From assembly GCA_934633695.1 (NCBI GenBank), contig CAKTYT010000021.1, forward strand, positions 1 through 21,768: 21,768 bases of DNA, in the 5' to 3' direction. Made by a program: the position numbers and the translations under genes. Under the pieces are notes generated by a model. It was not told where the DNA came from. It saw only the letters and a program-made list of their open reading frames with translations, and made no database searches. Source of the stretch: an uncultured Clostridia bacterium (GTDB taxonomy: Bacteria > Bacillota > Clostridia > Christensenellales > CAG-138). Below, piece after piece: positions 1 through 8,312 of the stretch (within the stretch, counting starts at the first letter, position 1; every line of letters begins with the position of its first letter).

Positions 1-3000
1 TCGCCCGGTGTTATTTCAAGAACTTCTATGTCACTTGCATCGTACTCAAGGGTCATATCAAAGCTGTTTGCCTCGTAGTCACCCTCTATAACGACTTCTG
101 TTTCAATTTCCTCACCCGGCTCGCCCGTTATCTCACCGAGAATCACGCATACGCCTGCATCGGGATTCTCATCAGGAACAATGGGTGTGACTTCAAGGTC
201 AATGGCGTGACATCTTCCCATCCAATAGACTTTGAATTCGTACACAAAGCCGGGCAGGAACTCAAAGTCATCGAACCTGCCGCCAATGTTTCCAAATGAG
301 TCGGCGAACGGACGATTACACTGCCCAGCATCGTACAGAATGAGCCAATCATAGGTTCCCGCCGGAATGCGTACGGACTTTGTTTCGTTCAAAACGGTTT
401 CGGCGTCTTTTTCCGAACCGCTGGCGTTTCGCGGAATGCTGTATTCATATTGGCTGTACAGCTCGTCCATCCATTGCCTTCCGCTATCGCCCACTCCGGT
501 ATGCCAGCCATAAGCGACCATTGTATCCTCGTCCGCTGTGTCCGCATCCGCATCCATTATCATTTGATAGCCGTTGCCGTTTTCGGGCGGTAACTCCCAA
601 CTCTCCCAACTCATATTTCGGAAGCCGCCTTCAATAACGTTCAGCTTTACAACCGCCGTTGAATAATCGGGCAGTGAATACAGCACGCGTATTGTAATGT
701 CGGACGAAAGCACCTTTCCGAAATAGTCCCAGCCGCGGAAAACAACGCCGTCATGCTCAGCCGCATTCGGAAATGTTGCTTCGTCAAGCACACATCCGCC
801 CGCCATCGTGCGGGTTTCGATTACAGAACCGTCAAACCCGTCAACAAAGGTTACCGTAAAATTCGGCATAACGGGCTCCGGAACCGGGAAGTCATTCGGT
901 ATAATCATTGCAGTAAGAGCCACACCGCTTCCGCCGTGCCCGTAAACAAATTCGCCGGTCTCAGGGAAAATGGCGGCAGTATCTTCGTGCGGTTCGTTGA
1001 CTCTTAGTATATGGTTTTCAAAGTCATACACAACACATGCGGTTCTATGTGATCGGGAAGTCCTCGATGAACAGTTTTCGTTGGCACTACGAATTTCATT
1101 TTGAACGGTTACTTCCCCTGTGTTCAAATCGATATTCAGCAAATAATCCTTACTGCACATCGCGTCTATAACCTTGTCAAATTCGTTGAGGGCATAAGCC
1201 TTGCCGTTTTCATCAATTGTGAAGCAGGCAACTTTGAGTTTGCAACCCTCATCGTCCGTGCCGTGCAGCGGGGCAATTTCGTGCAGCGTGCCCAATGCAA
1301 GATCAACGGTATAAAGTGACATTGCATCGCCGCACTCCTGGTTATATGCAATGGCGTACATAATGTTGTTTGAATAATTGTACGCCATGTCGACAACCTC
1401 CAAACCCGCATTCACTCCGGTCAAAACATCCTCAAGCTTGTTCGGATCTTTGTTGTAGTCGATAATGAAAAAATCCGCCCGTACTTTCCCGTAATTCCTC
1501 GCACTTTGGTATCCGTAGATTTTTCCGCCGACATATTCGGCAGCAGCAACATTGTACGGGAAGTTCCAAGAGTCATCATACTTATCGTCCGATACCTGCG
1601 CATGATTCCGAATCATATTCTTCATAGTGTTGAATTTAAACCATGCCTGAGCTGTTCCGTAATCTTTTAAAGCATAACCTGCACAATCTGATACGTATCC
1701 GATATAGTCGACCGCCGGAATTTCTTCCCTTACGGAGGCGCTCAGCGTCACCGCTTCCGCATGGGAATCCATCGGAGTGGCTGTGATGGTGATGTTCCCC
1801 GGGGAACGTCCCGATAAACCTGCGTCTGACGAGAAATTCTGAAAATCGGTCGCCGAGGGATTCGTCTGGTTCACATCCACGGTGCAGCCGCCGACGGAAG
1901 GGTCAGAAGAGGTAAAGAGCACCTGCTTGTCGAAGGCATCCTCTGGGTAGACTGTAACCTTAAATTCAGCGCCGTAACCGCTGTACACAACAATATGTTC
2001 AAGATCGATTTCGACTCTCTCGGCATACACGGGCTCCGTGTTTCCCCTTGTCACCGTTAAATCAACATGCGTGTTTCTCTCCGATGAACCAGCAAGGATA
2101 TGAGTCACGTTGAACTCATAGGTATAGCCGGCTTCAAATTTATAGTCGTTAAAGCAAGCGGCAATATTTCCGTCATCGCTCATGAAATAATACTTTATAT
2201 CATTTCCGTTTGCCGTTGGTGCAATAAAGCACCAATCGTATGTGCCCGCCGGGATATTGATAAGCTGCTTTTTATGATACATGGATGAGTACGGCGAAAA
2301 CTCGGCGCTCGCCCCTTCGGGCAGCCGATATTCAAAATTATCATAGAAGGTTTCGGGATCGCTGATTACGGTTTGCAGCCATACCCTCTGCTCCGGGATA
2401 ATATCCCCATAGGTATTTGCATCCGCATCAATCAGCATCTGACAACCCCGGGTTGTCCAATAATAGTACGGACCAATGCTGTCGTAATTGTTGTTGACGA
2501 TGATCGTTGCGGGGGCTTCCGCCTCGTGATAATACGCTGTTGCGGTTACATCGTAAAGCAGATATTCACCGTCATAGTTTTCGTCATATTCCCAACAGGT
2601 AAATGCATAGCCGTCATGCTCGGGCGGTGCAGGGAAAGTTGCTTCATCGAGAGTGGTTCCGACTTCGTATTGCTTGGTTCCGATCACGGCGCCGTCAATG
2701 CTGTCAACAAAAGTTACTGTGAATGTCGTCTTTTCCCTTTCGGGCAGCTCAATACCTTTTTTCATGAACATCGATCCTGGACGGAGGAGGGTAATATAAC
2801 CACAGGATTCGGCGGTCATTTCATCGATATTGATCTCATACAGGTTCTGATTGATGTTCCACTTCGAGTTCGTTCGGGATTCATACAGTACATATATCAG
2901 CCCCGTGTCAAAATCGCAGACGGCGTTCCACGGCAATTTTGTGTAGCCATCGGGTGCATCAAATGCAAATAATCTTGTTAATTCACCCGTCGCTTTGTTT

Positions 3001-4298
3001 ATCTCATAGACGGTACTGTAAATAAAACCAAACATTCTTCCGTCGCGGGAGATTACCATTTCCGTCAAATTACTATTCGAGAACCCAGCAATCTTTGTTA
3101 ATTCGCCGGTGTCGATATCAACGGTATACAATGCTTTTTTTGCACTCGAAGTTTCAGGATAGGCAATTGCGTACAACGTATTTGTTGTATAATCGTACCT
3201 AATTGCTTGCGGATTTAACAGATTTGTGCGCCCCCAATAATCAACGGTTTGCGACTCAGCATCGATAATGATGTATCTGTAATTATAATAGTTGGTTGTC
3301 ATATAACCATAGATTTTTCCGCCGACGTATTCGCAGGCAGTTATGGTATATCCATTTAGTTCATCGTCCGACAGATCTGCAACCAGCTCTGTAAACTCCG
3401 GCAGGCTGCTTGTGAATTTATGCAATGAAGTGTGATAGAATCTCTTGTCATATACATATGTTTCGTTGTAAATAAAAAGCTCGGAAGAAATTTTTCCGGT
3501 ATCAATAACGTTGACCTCGCAGGTGTCGGTATGCCCACCGTCAACCGTGGACGCCGTTATCACAGCCCTGCCCGCGCTTATACCGACAACGGTTCCGTCG
3601 TCGAGCACGGCGGCAACGTTTTCGTCCGATGAAGAGAATGCAACGCTCTTGTTGAACGCTTCGGCGGGAAGCACCTCGCAGGCCAATTGCGTGCGGCAAT
3701 TGACGCCGACTTCGGCAGTATCCTGTAAAACGATTTCCGAGGGATGAACCGGCTCGCCGACACATACATTGTCAAGCTTTGCACTGCCCGATGTTGCATT
3801 CGTATATAATTGAAAAACCCATTTGAGCGTATGTGTGCCGGCGGTAAGAGCGTATTCCTTATGCGTCCAATCCTTGTAGCCGGCATAGCCAAAGCCTCTG
3901 CCGCTCTCCGGGGAGCGGTCATCAATGCTGAAAAGCAGACCGCCGCTTACATAAGTATAGTCCAACACGTCGCAAATAAAATCAAACGAGACTATATCAC
4001 CCTCATTCGCAGTGACTTCAGCAGTAATTATAGCCTTTTTCTGGTACAATCCCTTCTCCGGTGAGACAATGTGGTCATCCTCCACTCTCCAAATATAGTT
4101 GCCGTTTTCGGAATCGATATAGTCGCCGGAATTAGTGAACTCAATTGTTCCGCCTTCGACATTCAATGCCTCATTTAAGGTCATTGCAGGAGACGGGTCT
4201 GTTCCGTCATCAGCGTGTACATGATCAAATGGCAGCAAACCGGAAAAAACCGATATTGCCATAAGCAGAGCCATAGCTAAAGAGAGCAAGCGTTTCAT
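1..4298 (-). CDS. Large secreted multidomain adhesin-like protein with gingipain-type and cohesin-like modules (partial, runs off left edge)
   Basis: An open frame of 1432 codons begins at ATG 4298 behind TAGGAG and is still open at base 1, so the C-terminus is missing. Residues 1-29 are a signal peptide (lysine, long hydrophobic core, cleavage likely after VHA). Residues about 50-178 look like a cleaved-adhesin/jelly-roll carbohydrate-binding module ending KLDNVCVGE. Then come two similar units: Big_2-like Ig fold (182-262; 755-855), propeller-like region carrying EYVGGKIYGY (263-516; 860-1136), InlB/Flg_new-like repeat opening FTVTFVD (521-591; 1143-1206), and a domain with QMxxDADA, IPAGTYDW and FEAGYTYEF/FLPGFVYEF motifs that resembles DUF2436 of Porphyromonas gingipains (596-750; 1211-1369). 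From about 1378 a cohesin-like domain begins (ITGEPGEEIETEVVI, SFDMTLEYD). I infer a cell-surface or scaffold adhesin binding glycan or protein. No peptidase domain is visible in the part shown. Domain names are from recalled motifs, not a search. Confidence 0.88.
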   Translation of the reverse strand, partial: MKRLLSLAMALLMAISVFSGLLPFDHVHADDGTDPSPAMTLNEALNVEGGTIEFTNSGDYIDSENGNYIWRVEDDHIVSPEKGLYQKKAIITAEVTANEGDIVSFDFICDVLDYTYVSGGLLFSIDDRSPESGRGFGYAGYKDWTHKEYALTAGTHTLKWVFQLYTNATSGSAKLDNVCVGEPVHPSEIVLQDTAEVGVNCRTQLACEVLPAEAFNKSVAFSSSDENVAAVLDDGTVVGISAGRAVITASTVDGGHTDTCEVNVIDTGKISSELFIYNETYVYDKRFYHTSLHKFTSSLPEFTELVADLSDDELNGYTITACEYVGGKIYGYMTTNYYNYRYIIIDAESQTVDYWGRTNLLNPQAIRYDYTTNTLYAIAYPETSSAKKALYTVDIDTGELTKIAGFSNSNLTEMVISRDGRMFGFIYSTVYEINKATGELTRLFAFDAPDGYTKLPWNAVCDFDTGLIYVLYESRTNSKWNINQNLYEINIDEMTAESCGYITLLRPGSMFMKKGIELPEREKTTFTVTFVDSIDGAVIGTKQYEVGTTLDEATFPAPPEHDGYAFTCWEYDENYDGEYLLYDVTATAYYHEAEAPATIIVNNNYDSIGPYYYWTTRGCQMLIDADANTYGDIIPEQRVWLQTVISDPETFYDNFEYRLPEGASAEFSPYSSMYHKKQLINIPAGTYDWCFIAPTANGNDIKYYFMSDDGNIAACFNDYKFEAGYTYEFNVTHILAGSSERNTHVDLTVTRGNTEPVYAERVEIDLEHIVVYSGYGAEFKVTVYPEDAFDKQVLFTSSDPSVGGCTVDVNQTNPSATDFQNFSSDAGLSGRSPGNITITATPMDSHAEAVTLSASVREEIPAVDYIGYVSDCAGYALKDYGTAQAWFKFNTMKNMIRNHAQVSDDKYDDSWNFPYNVAAAEYVGGKIYGYQSARNYGKVRADFFIIDYNKDPNKLEDVLTGVNAGLEVVDMAYNYSNNIMYAIAYNQECGDAMSLYTVDLALGTLHEIAPLHGTDDEGCKLKVACFTIDENGKAYALNEFDKVIDAMCSKDYLLNIDLNTGEVTVQNEIRSANENCSSRTSRSHRTACVVYDFENHILRVNEPHEDTAAIFPETGEFVYGHGGSGVALTAMIIPNDFPVPEPVMPNFTVTFVDGFDGSVIETRTMAGGCVLDEATFPNAAEHDGVVFRGWDYFGKVLSSDITIRVLYSLPDYSTAVVKLNVIEGGFRNMSWESWELPPENGNGYQMIMDADADTADEDTMVAYGWHTGVGDSGRQWMDELYSQYEYSIPRNASGSEKDAETVLNETKSVRIPAGTYDWLILYDAGQCNRPFADSFGNIGGRFDDFEFLPGFVYEFKVYWMGRCHAIDLEVTPIVPDENPDAGVCVILGEITGEPGEEIETEVVIEGDYEANSFDMTLEYDASDIEVLEITPG

Positions 4299-4424
4299 AA
4301 ATTATTCTCCTATTTGTTTTATTTCGCCTCAACAAAGACGGAGTAAACGGTAAAATAAAGGGTAAGTGTCGGCACAACGTCAACCAAACGATACAAGGTA
4401 AAAATCTGCTGATCTTTGCAATGC

Positions 4425-4454
4425 AGTATAAAACAGGCACAAAACACGGGTCAA
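4425..4454 (-). promoter_or_regulatory. Candidate promoter of the adhesin gene
   Basis: On the minus strand TTGACC, 18 bases, then TATACT, each one base from the sigma-A consensus. It lies about 125 bases upstream of the adhesin ATG, leaving a leader without a clear hairpin. Confidence 0.5.
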
Positions 4455-4760
4455 ATTCCACAACTCCGTACATAAATGAACGCCCTACCGCTCGCATACA
4501 GGATTATAGAAATGGAACTGCCAATCACCAGCATTTTCCTGCATCTTAAATTTATTGTACTGTTCTTTTTGCTGAATGTCAATGCATATGGTATCGATTC
4601 GAATGAGTTGTCGAAATATATTTTAATGCACTATCTGCATAAATGTTGTGAAAGCTCCATAGACTTATATCGAGCTCCTCCAACAGACTGCGGAGAGGGT
4701 AGTTTGGTTTCCTCCCGCAAAGAAAGAGACTTAATGCACGTCATTGGGTCTTTTTCTTTT
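4455..4760. other. Gene-poor spacer between the rplT terminator and the adhesin promoter
   Basis: I see no convincing gene, RNA or repeat here. The plus-strand open frame across 4476-4808 has no ribosome site and no recognisable residue pattern, and it runs into the rplT terminator. AT-rich spacer is the simplest reading. Confidence 0.5.
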
Positions 4761-4789
4761 AAAAAAATGAACCGCCCAACGGACGGTCC
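4761..4789 (-). terminator. Intrinsic terminator of the infC-rpmI-rplT operon
   Basis: On the minus strand, 20 bases after the rplT stop, a 9-bp stem (GGACCGTCC with GGGCGGTTC, two G-T wobbles) closes a GTT loop and is followed by A and seven T. Confidence 0.85.
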
Positions 4790-4808
4790 ACTATGCATTC
4801 AATTTTGA

Positions 4809-5168
4809 TTACTTATTGAGAGCCTTATTTGCGGTCTGAACGAGCTGGTTGAAAGCATTCATATCGGTGACTGCGAGGTCAGCCAAAACCTTGCGGTTTA
4901 CATCGACACCTGCGAGCTTAAGACCGTGGATGAGGTTGGAATAGTTGGTTCCGCAAATTCTTGCACCTGCATTGATACGTGCAATCCAGAGCTTGCGATA
5001 TTCCCTCTTCTTGAGCTTACGGCCGACGTAGGCGTAAGCCATTGACTTCATGACCTGCTGGCTAGCTGCACGATACAGCTTGCTCTTTGCTCCGTAATAA
5101 CCCTTGGAGAGCTTAAAAACTTTGCGACGCTTCTTAACTGCGTTGACTGCTCTTTTAATCCTTGCCAT
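4809..5168 (-). CDS. rplT: 50S ribosomal protein L20
   Basis: 119 residues, the normal size for L20. It starts MARIKRAVNAVKKRRKVFKL and contains the family stretches KGYYGAKS, RKLWIARINAGAR and NYSNLIHGLK. L20 binds 23S rRNA early in large-subunit assembly and in other bacteria represses its own operon. ATG follows AAGGAGG at good spacing. It is the last gene of infC-rpmI-rplT, 13 bases after rpmI, with an intrinsic terminator right behind it. Confidence 0.98.
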   Translation of the reverse strand: MARIKRAVNAVKKRRKVFKLSKGYYGAKSKLYRAASQQVMKSMAYAYVGRKLKKREYRKLWIARINAGARICGTNYSNLIHGLKLAGVDVNRKVLADLAVTDMNAFNQLVQTANKALNK

Positions 5169-5181
5169 TGTTTAGTCCTCC

Positions 5182-5382
5182 TTATCTCTTGTAGGGGATC
5201 AGCTTGCTGATCTTAGACTGTTCTTCCTCGGCGATGTAACCGATCTTGCGAAGGTTACGAGTACGCTTGGTGGTTTTCTTGGTAAGGATGTGGCTCTTGT
5301 AAGCCTTACCCCTTTTGATCTTGCCGCTCTTGGTGAAGCTGAAACGCTTTGCGGCACCCCTATGGGTTTTAATTTTCGGCAT
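5182..5382 (-). CDS. rpmI: 50S ribosomal protein L35
   Basis: 66 residues and very basic, with the L35 pattern MPKIKTHRGAAKRF at the start and KSHILTKKTTKRTRNLR in the middle. It is a small structural protein of the large ribosomal subunit. ATG follows AGGAGGAACTCCCA. It lies 63 bases after infC and 13 before rplT, the conserved bacterial order. Confidence 0.98.
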   Translation of the reverse strand: MPKIKTHRGAAKRFSFTKSGKIKRGKAYKSHILTKKTTKRTRNLRKIGYIAEEEQSKISKLIPYKR

Positions 5383-5445
5383 TGGGAGTTCCTCCTGTAA
5401 AAAATTTTTGTTCGCAATTCTCAGAGCGACTTAACGCAGAGAGGA

Positions 5446-5967
5446 TTACTTTTTCGTTGTCTTCGGCCCAAGGAGCATAAACATATTCCTGCCCTCTTGC
5501 TTTGCCGGGCGTTCAATAACGCCATTTTCCTTCACGAGTTCGTAGAACGCATCCATGACATCGATACCGACATCGCCGTGTGTCGCCTGCCTGCCCCTGA
5601 AGCGGATGGAGACCTTGACTTTGCTGCCGCTCAAGAGGAATTGGTTGCACGCTTTGGCCTTGACTTCGATATCGTGCTTGTCGATGGTTGCGGAAAGGCG
5701 AACTTCTTTTGTCTCGATAACAGTCTGATTCTTCCGCTGTTCCTTTTCACGCTTGGACTGCTCGAAACGATACTTGCCGTAATCCATTATTTTGCAAACA
5801 GGAGGAACGGCATTGGGCACTATCTTGACAAGATCAAGATTCTTTTCCTCGGCAATACGCATGGCATGGTCAATTCTAACAACGCCAAGCTGTTCACCGT
5901 CTTCACCGATGAGACGAACTTCTTTATCACGAATCGCCTCGTTAATCATCAATTCCTGAGCTGCTAT
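5446..5967 (-). CDS. infC: Translation initiation factor IF-3 (probable ATA start)
   Basis: IF-3 binds the 30S subunit, checks the start codon and initiator tRNA, and blocks early 50S joining. The N-domain opens with MINEAIRDKEVRLIGEDGEQ, followed by IMDYGKYRFEQSKREKEQ and the linker; the C-domain has KVKVSIRFRGRQ and ends GRNMFMLLGPK. The start is notable. GTG codons at 5979 and 5976 sit inside the Shine-Dalgarno AAGGTGGTG itself, so they are unlikely. An ATA codon at 5967 is placed 7 bases after AAGGTGGT and gives 173 residues. An ATG at 5949 (MINEAIR) is the next choice but has only a weak AGGA before it. Known infC genes use rare starts such as AUU so that IF-3 can limit its own translation, which favours ATA. 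Gene identity is certain; the start is inferred. Confidence 0.95.
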   Translation of the reverse strand: MAAQELMINEAIRDKEVRLIGEDGEQLGVVRIDHAMRIAEEKNLDLVKIVPNAVPPVCKIMDYGKYRFEQSKREKEQRKNQTVIETKEVRLSATIDKHDIEVKAKACNQFLLSGSKVKVSIRFRGRQATHGDVGIDVMDAFYELVKENGVIERPAKQEGRNMFMLLGPKTTKK

Positions 5968-6110
5968 GGGGTCCACCACCTTGTAAATATTTATTCAAAC
6001 AAAAAATGCGGATGCATCCGCACCGCACACAAACAAAAATACTCTGTTGCCGAAACTCATCCTGCATAAATACCTGCGGAGAGTGAGAAGCGGGCGGCTT
6101 CTGCTTGAAC
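5968..6110 (-). promoter_or_regulatory. infC operon 5' leader (autoregulatory candidate, L20/IF3-leader type)
   Basis: About 140 untranslated bases lie between the mapped promoter and infC. They include a small hairpin (AGAAGC, four bases, GCTTCT, near 6090-6105) and then the attenuator at 6001-6022. Leaders of this operon in Firmicutes are known L20-controlled attenuators. I could not match this one to the Rfam L20 leader by eye, so the class is inferred from position. Confidence 0.55.
6001..6022 (-). terminator. Attenuator (intrinsic terminator) in the infC leader
   Basis: On the minus strand the perfect self-complementary TGCGGATGCATCCGCA is followed at once by six T. It lies between the infC promoter and the infC ribosome site, so it must be bypassed for operon expression. 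Confidence 0.75.
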
Positions 6111-6116
6111 ATTGTT

Positions 6117-6145
6117 ATTATAGTCACGACTGCCGTTTTTGTCAA
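6117..6145 (-). promoter_or_regulatory. Consensus sigma-A promoter of infC-rpmI-rplT
   Basis: TTGACA, exactly 17 bases, TATAAT on the minus strand: a full match to the vegetative consensus, as expected for a ribosomal operon. Transcription should begin near 6110. Confidence 0.9.
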
Positions 6146-6174
6146 CAGAAAATCGGCGTTTTCACTAAATATAT

Positions 6175-6648
6175 TTATTTTTTCGTTGAATTTGCGGGAA
6201 ACACCTTTCCTTCGCCCGGTTTTTGAACAAAGGCAAGCTCGACTGTCTCATCGACAACGAAAACGCTCAATACGCTGCCATCACCTACTTCCGCAAGTAG
6301 CAAATACACCTCTCCGATTCTGTCGACATCCGCACTCAGGCCCACAGCCTCGGACACGTCAATTATGTCGTCAAGATCGATACCATCCATCATCTCTCGT
6401 ATTGATGTTTTTTTTTCATAAGACTGCTGTATGAAATCATCCATGACGACTTCAATGCCGTGTCTGCTGAGCTGAGCCTCAATTTTTCTTGTAAAAGAGC
6501 TGCTGTTCAACACAATACTCCACACCATGGCGACGGTCAATAACCCGGCCGCAATCAAAAGAAGCAGACGCATAAGCGAATCCTTTCGCTCCGCGTTCTC
6601 ACTTCTGCCCATGGCATAATTATTTCTGCTTTTTTTTGATCCGGGCAT
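6175..6648 (-). CDS. Small single-pass membrane protein, function unknown
   Basis: 157 residues from ATG 6648, which follows GGAG at good spacing; the longer frame to 6693 overlaps ecfT and lacks a ribosome site. The first 26 residues are polar and basic (MPGSKKSRNN), residues 27-47 form one hydrophobic helix, and about 110 mostly acidic residues follow (SIREMMDGIDLDDIIDVSEA, then a beta-rich EVYLLLAEVGDGSVLSVFVV). The topology suggests a short cytoplasmic head and a long outside domain. It starts 10 bases past the ecfT stop, so it is probably the last gene of the ecf operon. I do not recognise the family. Confidence 0.75.
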   Translation of the reverse strand: MPGSKKSRNNYAMGRSENAERKDSLMRLLLLIAAGLLTVAMVWSIVLNSSSFTRKIEAQLSRHGIEVVMDDFIQQSYEKKTSIREMMDGIDLDDIIDVSEAVGLSADVDRIGEVYLLLAEVGDGSVLSVFVVDETVELAFVQKPGEGKVFPANSTKK

Positions 6649-6658
6649 TTCGTCTCCG

Positions 6659-7462
6659 TTAAATAAATTTCTGCACGACTGCAACAACTGCAATCAAGAC
6701 GGCCATCACTCCGACCGAAGCAAGGTCATTATAACCGAACTTAAGCACGCGCATACGCGTCCTGCCTTCACCGCCGTGGTAGCAGCGGCTCTCCATTGCC
6801 ATTGCAAGTTCGGTCGCATGTCTGAATGCATTGACCATCAAAGGAATCAGAATCGGCAGCATCGCAACCGCACGCTTTACTATGTTTCCGCTTTCAAAAT
6901 CCGCCCCCCTCGCAAGCTGCGCCTTGCGAATTTTATCCGCCTCATCTATGAGTGTCGGAATAAATCTTAATGCAATCGTCATCATCATCGCAAGCTCGTG
7001 AGCCGAGACCTTGATAACCTTCAACGGTGAAAGGAGCTTCTCAAGACCGTCCGTAAGCGCAATGGGGGTTGTTGTGAGAGTAAGCAGACTTGTTCCTACA
7101 ACAAGTGTCGCCAATCGCATAACAACGAAAAATGCGTTGTAAACGCCTTCGTCATATATTTTGATAATCCACCAGTCGACAAGTAATTCACCCTTCTTCA
7201 CCAAAAAAAGATTGATAAAAAACATCAGCGGAAGAATGAACCTCATTGGTTTAAGGGATTTGACAAGGTAATTAGCCTTTATACCTGAGAGCATTGCCGC
7301 CGCAGCGATAAAAATTATAACCGGAATAAACGCCGCAATTTTTTCAACAATAAATACGGCAACGATATACGCTATCATAAGTATTATCTTTGTCCGGGGG
7401 TCAAGCCTATGTACGGGAGAATTGCCCGGTAAATATTGACCCAAGGTAATATCATTAAGCAT
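6659..7462 (-). CDS. ecfT: ECF transporter T component (EcfT)
   Basis: 267 residues from ATG 7462 (MLNDITLGQYLPGNSPVHRL, the usual EcfT start with HxLDPRTK). It is the membrane scaffold that joins the two ATPases to a substrate-binding S protein in energy-coupling-factor importers of vitamins or metals. Hydrophobic segments lie at about 26-60, 73-90, 108-130, 157-172, 198-215 and 247-265. The coupling-helix signature ARG is at 184-186 (LARGADFE), and the second motif is a variant, ESRCY at 224-228. The start overlaps the end of ecfA2 almost completely (TAG then ATG one base later), so translation is probably coupled. No S component is encoded in the window. Confidence 0.95.
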   Translation of the reverse strand: MLNDITLGQYLPGNSPVHRLDPRTKIILMIAYIVAVFIVEKIAAFIPVIIFIAAAAMLSGIKANYLVKSLKPMRFILPLMFFINLFLVKKGELLVDWWIIKIYDEGVYNAFFVVMRLATLVVGTSLLTLTTTPIALTDGLEKLLSPLKVIKVSAHELAMMMTIALRFIPTLIDEADKIRKAQLARGADFESGNIVKRAVAMLPILIPLMVNAFRHATELAMAMESRCYHGGEGRTRMRVLKFGYNDLASVGVMAVLIAVVAVVQKFI

Positions 7463-7463
7463 A

Positions 7464-8312
7464 CTACTTCTTAAGTTCCCCCTCAAGCCATGATAAAAAC
7501 TGTTCGTTGGTATAAATTCCTTCGGGAACGGCACAACCCTTTTTTCTCAGCAAGGAGGCGAGCTTCGAAGGCTTCGGAGCATCAAGACCTATCCTTTCGA
7601 GCTCCTCAGACCGTGAAAAGATTTCCCTGGGTGTACCAATTGCATAAACCATGCCATCATTCAGGACAATAATGCGTTCAGCTGAACTTGCAATATCTTC
7701 CATCGAGTGACTGACCATGATAACGGCACAATTGAGCTCTCTTCTCAGTTTCGCAATCGTATTCAGAACATCTCTCCTGCCCGACGGATCCAAACCTGCC
7801 ATTGGTTCATCGAGTACGAGATATTTGGGACGCATTGCAATGATCCCTGCCAATGCAGCACGCCTCTTTTCTCCACCCGACAGCTCAAACGGAGATTTCT
7901 CGGCAAAAACAGCAGGATCCAATCCGACAAGCTCCATGGCTTCAAAAGCCCTCGCCTTCACTGTTTGTTCATCAAGCCCAAGATTTTTTGGACCGAACGA
8001 AATATCGCTCAACACTGTGCTGTCAAACAGCTGATAATCCGGATACTGGAAAACCATTCCGATGAGTGCTCTGCCCTTTGCTCTTTGCTTTTTATCGTTC
8101 ATATTGAAGCCATCAACGAATACCGACCCGCTCGTAGGCTGCATAAGACCATTAAGCTGTTGTATCAAAGTTGATTTTCCGCTCCCGGTATGTCCTATAA
8201 GCCCAACGAATTCACCATCCTCAACATTGAAGCTGACGTCATAAAGTGCATGGTGAGCATTGGCTGTTTTTTCCATGTATGTGTAATTTAGTTTTTCAAC
8301 AATAATGGGCAT
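7464..8312 (-). CDS. ecfA2: ECF transporter ATPase EcfA2
   Basis: 282 residues, an ABC ATPase that powers the ECF importer as a heterodimer with EcfA1. Walker A GHTGSGKST is at 40-48, the Q-loop FQYPDYQLF starts near 88, the signature LSGGEKRR at 144-151, Walker B YLVLDEP at 164-170, and the switch histidine in SHS at 202. The C-terminal extension (about 235-282) fits EcfA2. The start lies 25 bases inside the end of ecfA1. The motif set, including DPSGRRD after Walker B, separates it from its EcfA1 neighbour. Confidence 0.95.
   Translation of the reverse strand: MPIIVEKLNYTYMEKTANAHHALYDVSFNVEDGEFVGLIGHTGSGKSTLIQQLNGLMQPTSGSVFVDGFNMNDKKQRAKGRALIGMVFQYPDYQLFDSTVLSDISFGPKNLGLDEQTVKARAFEAMELVGLDPAVFAEKSPFELSGGEKRRAALAGIIAMRPKYLVLDEPMAGLDPSGRRDVLNTIAKLRRELNCAVIMVSHSMEDIASSAERIIVLNDGMVYAIGTPREIFSRSEELERIGLDAPKPSKLASLLRKKGCAVPEGIYTNEQFLSWLEGELKK

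Noticed and set aside
2373..2972. 199-codon plus-strand frame
   Set aside because: Antisense to the adhesin frame, which shows coherent domains across the whole span.
4476..4808. 110-codon plus-strand frame in the adhesin-rplT gap
   Set aside because: No ribosome site, no recognisable motif, and it reads through the rplT terminator hairpin.
5497..6069. 190-codon plus-strand frame opposite infC
   Set aside because: It is antisense to a certain infC gene, has no ribosome site and no family pattern.
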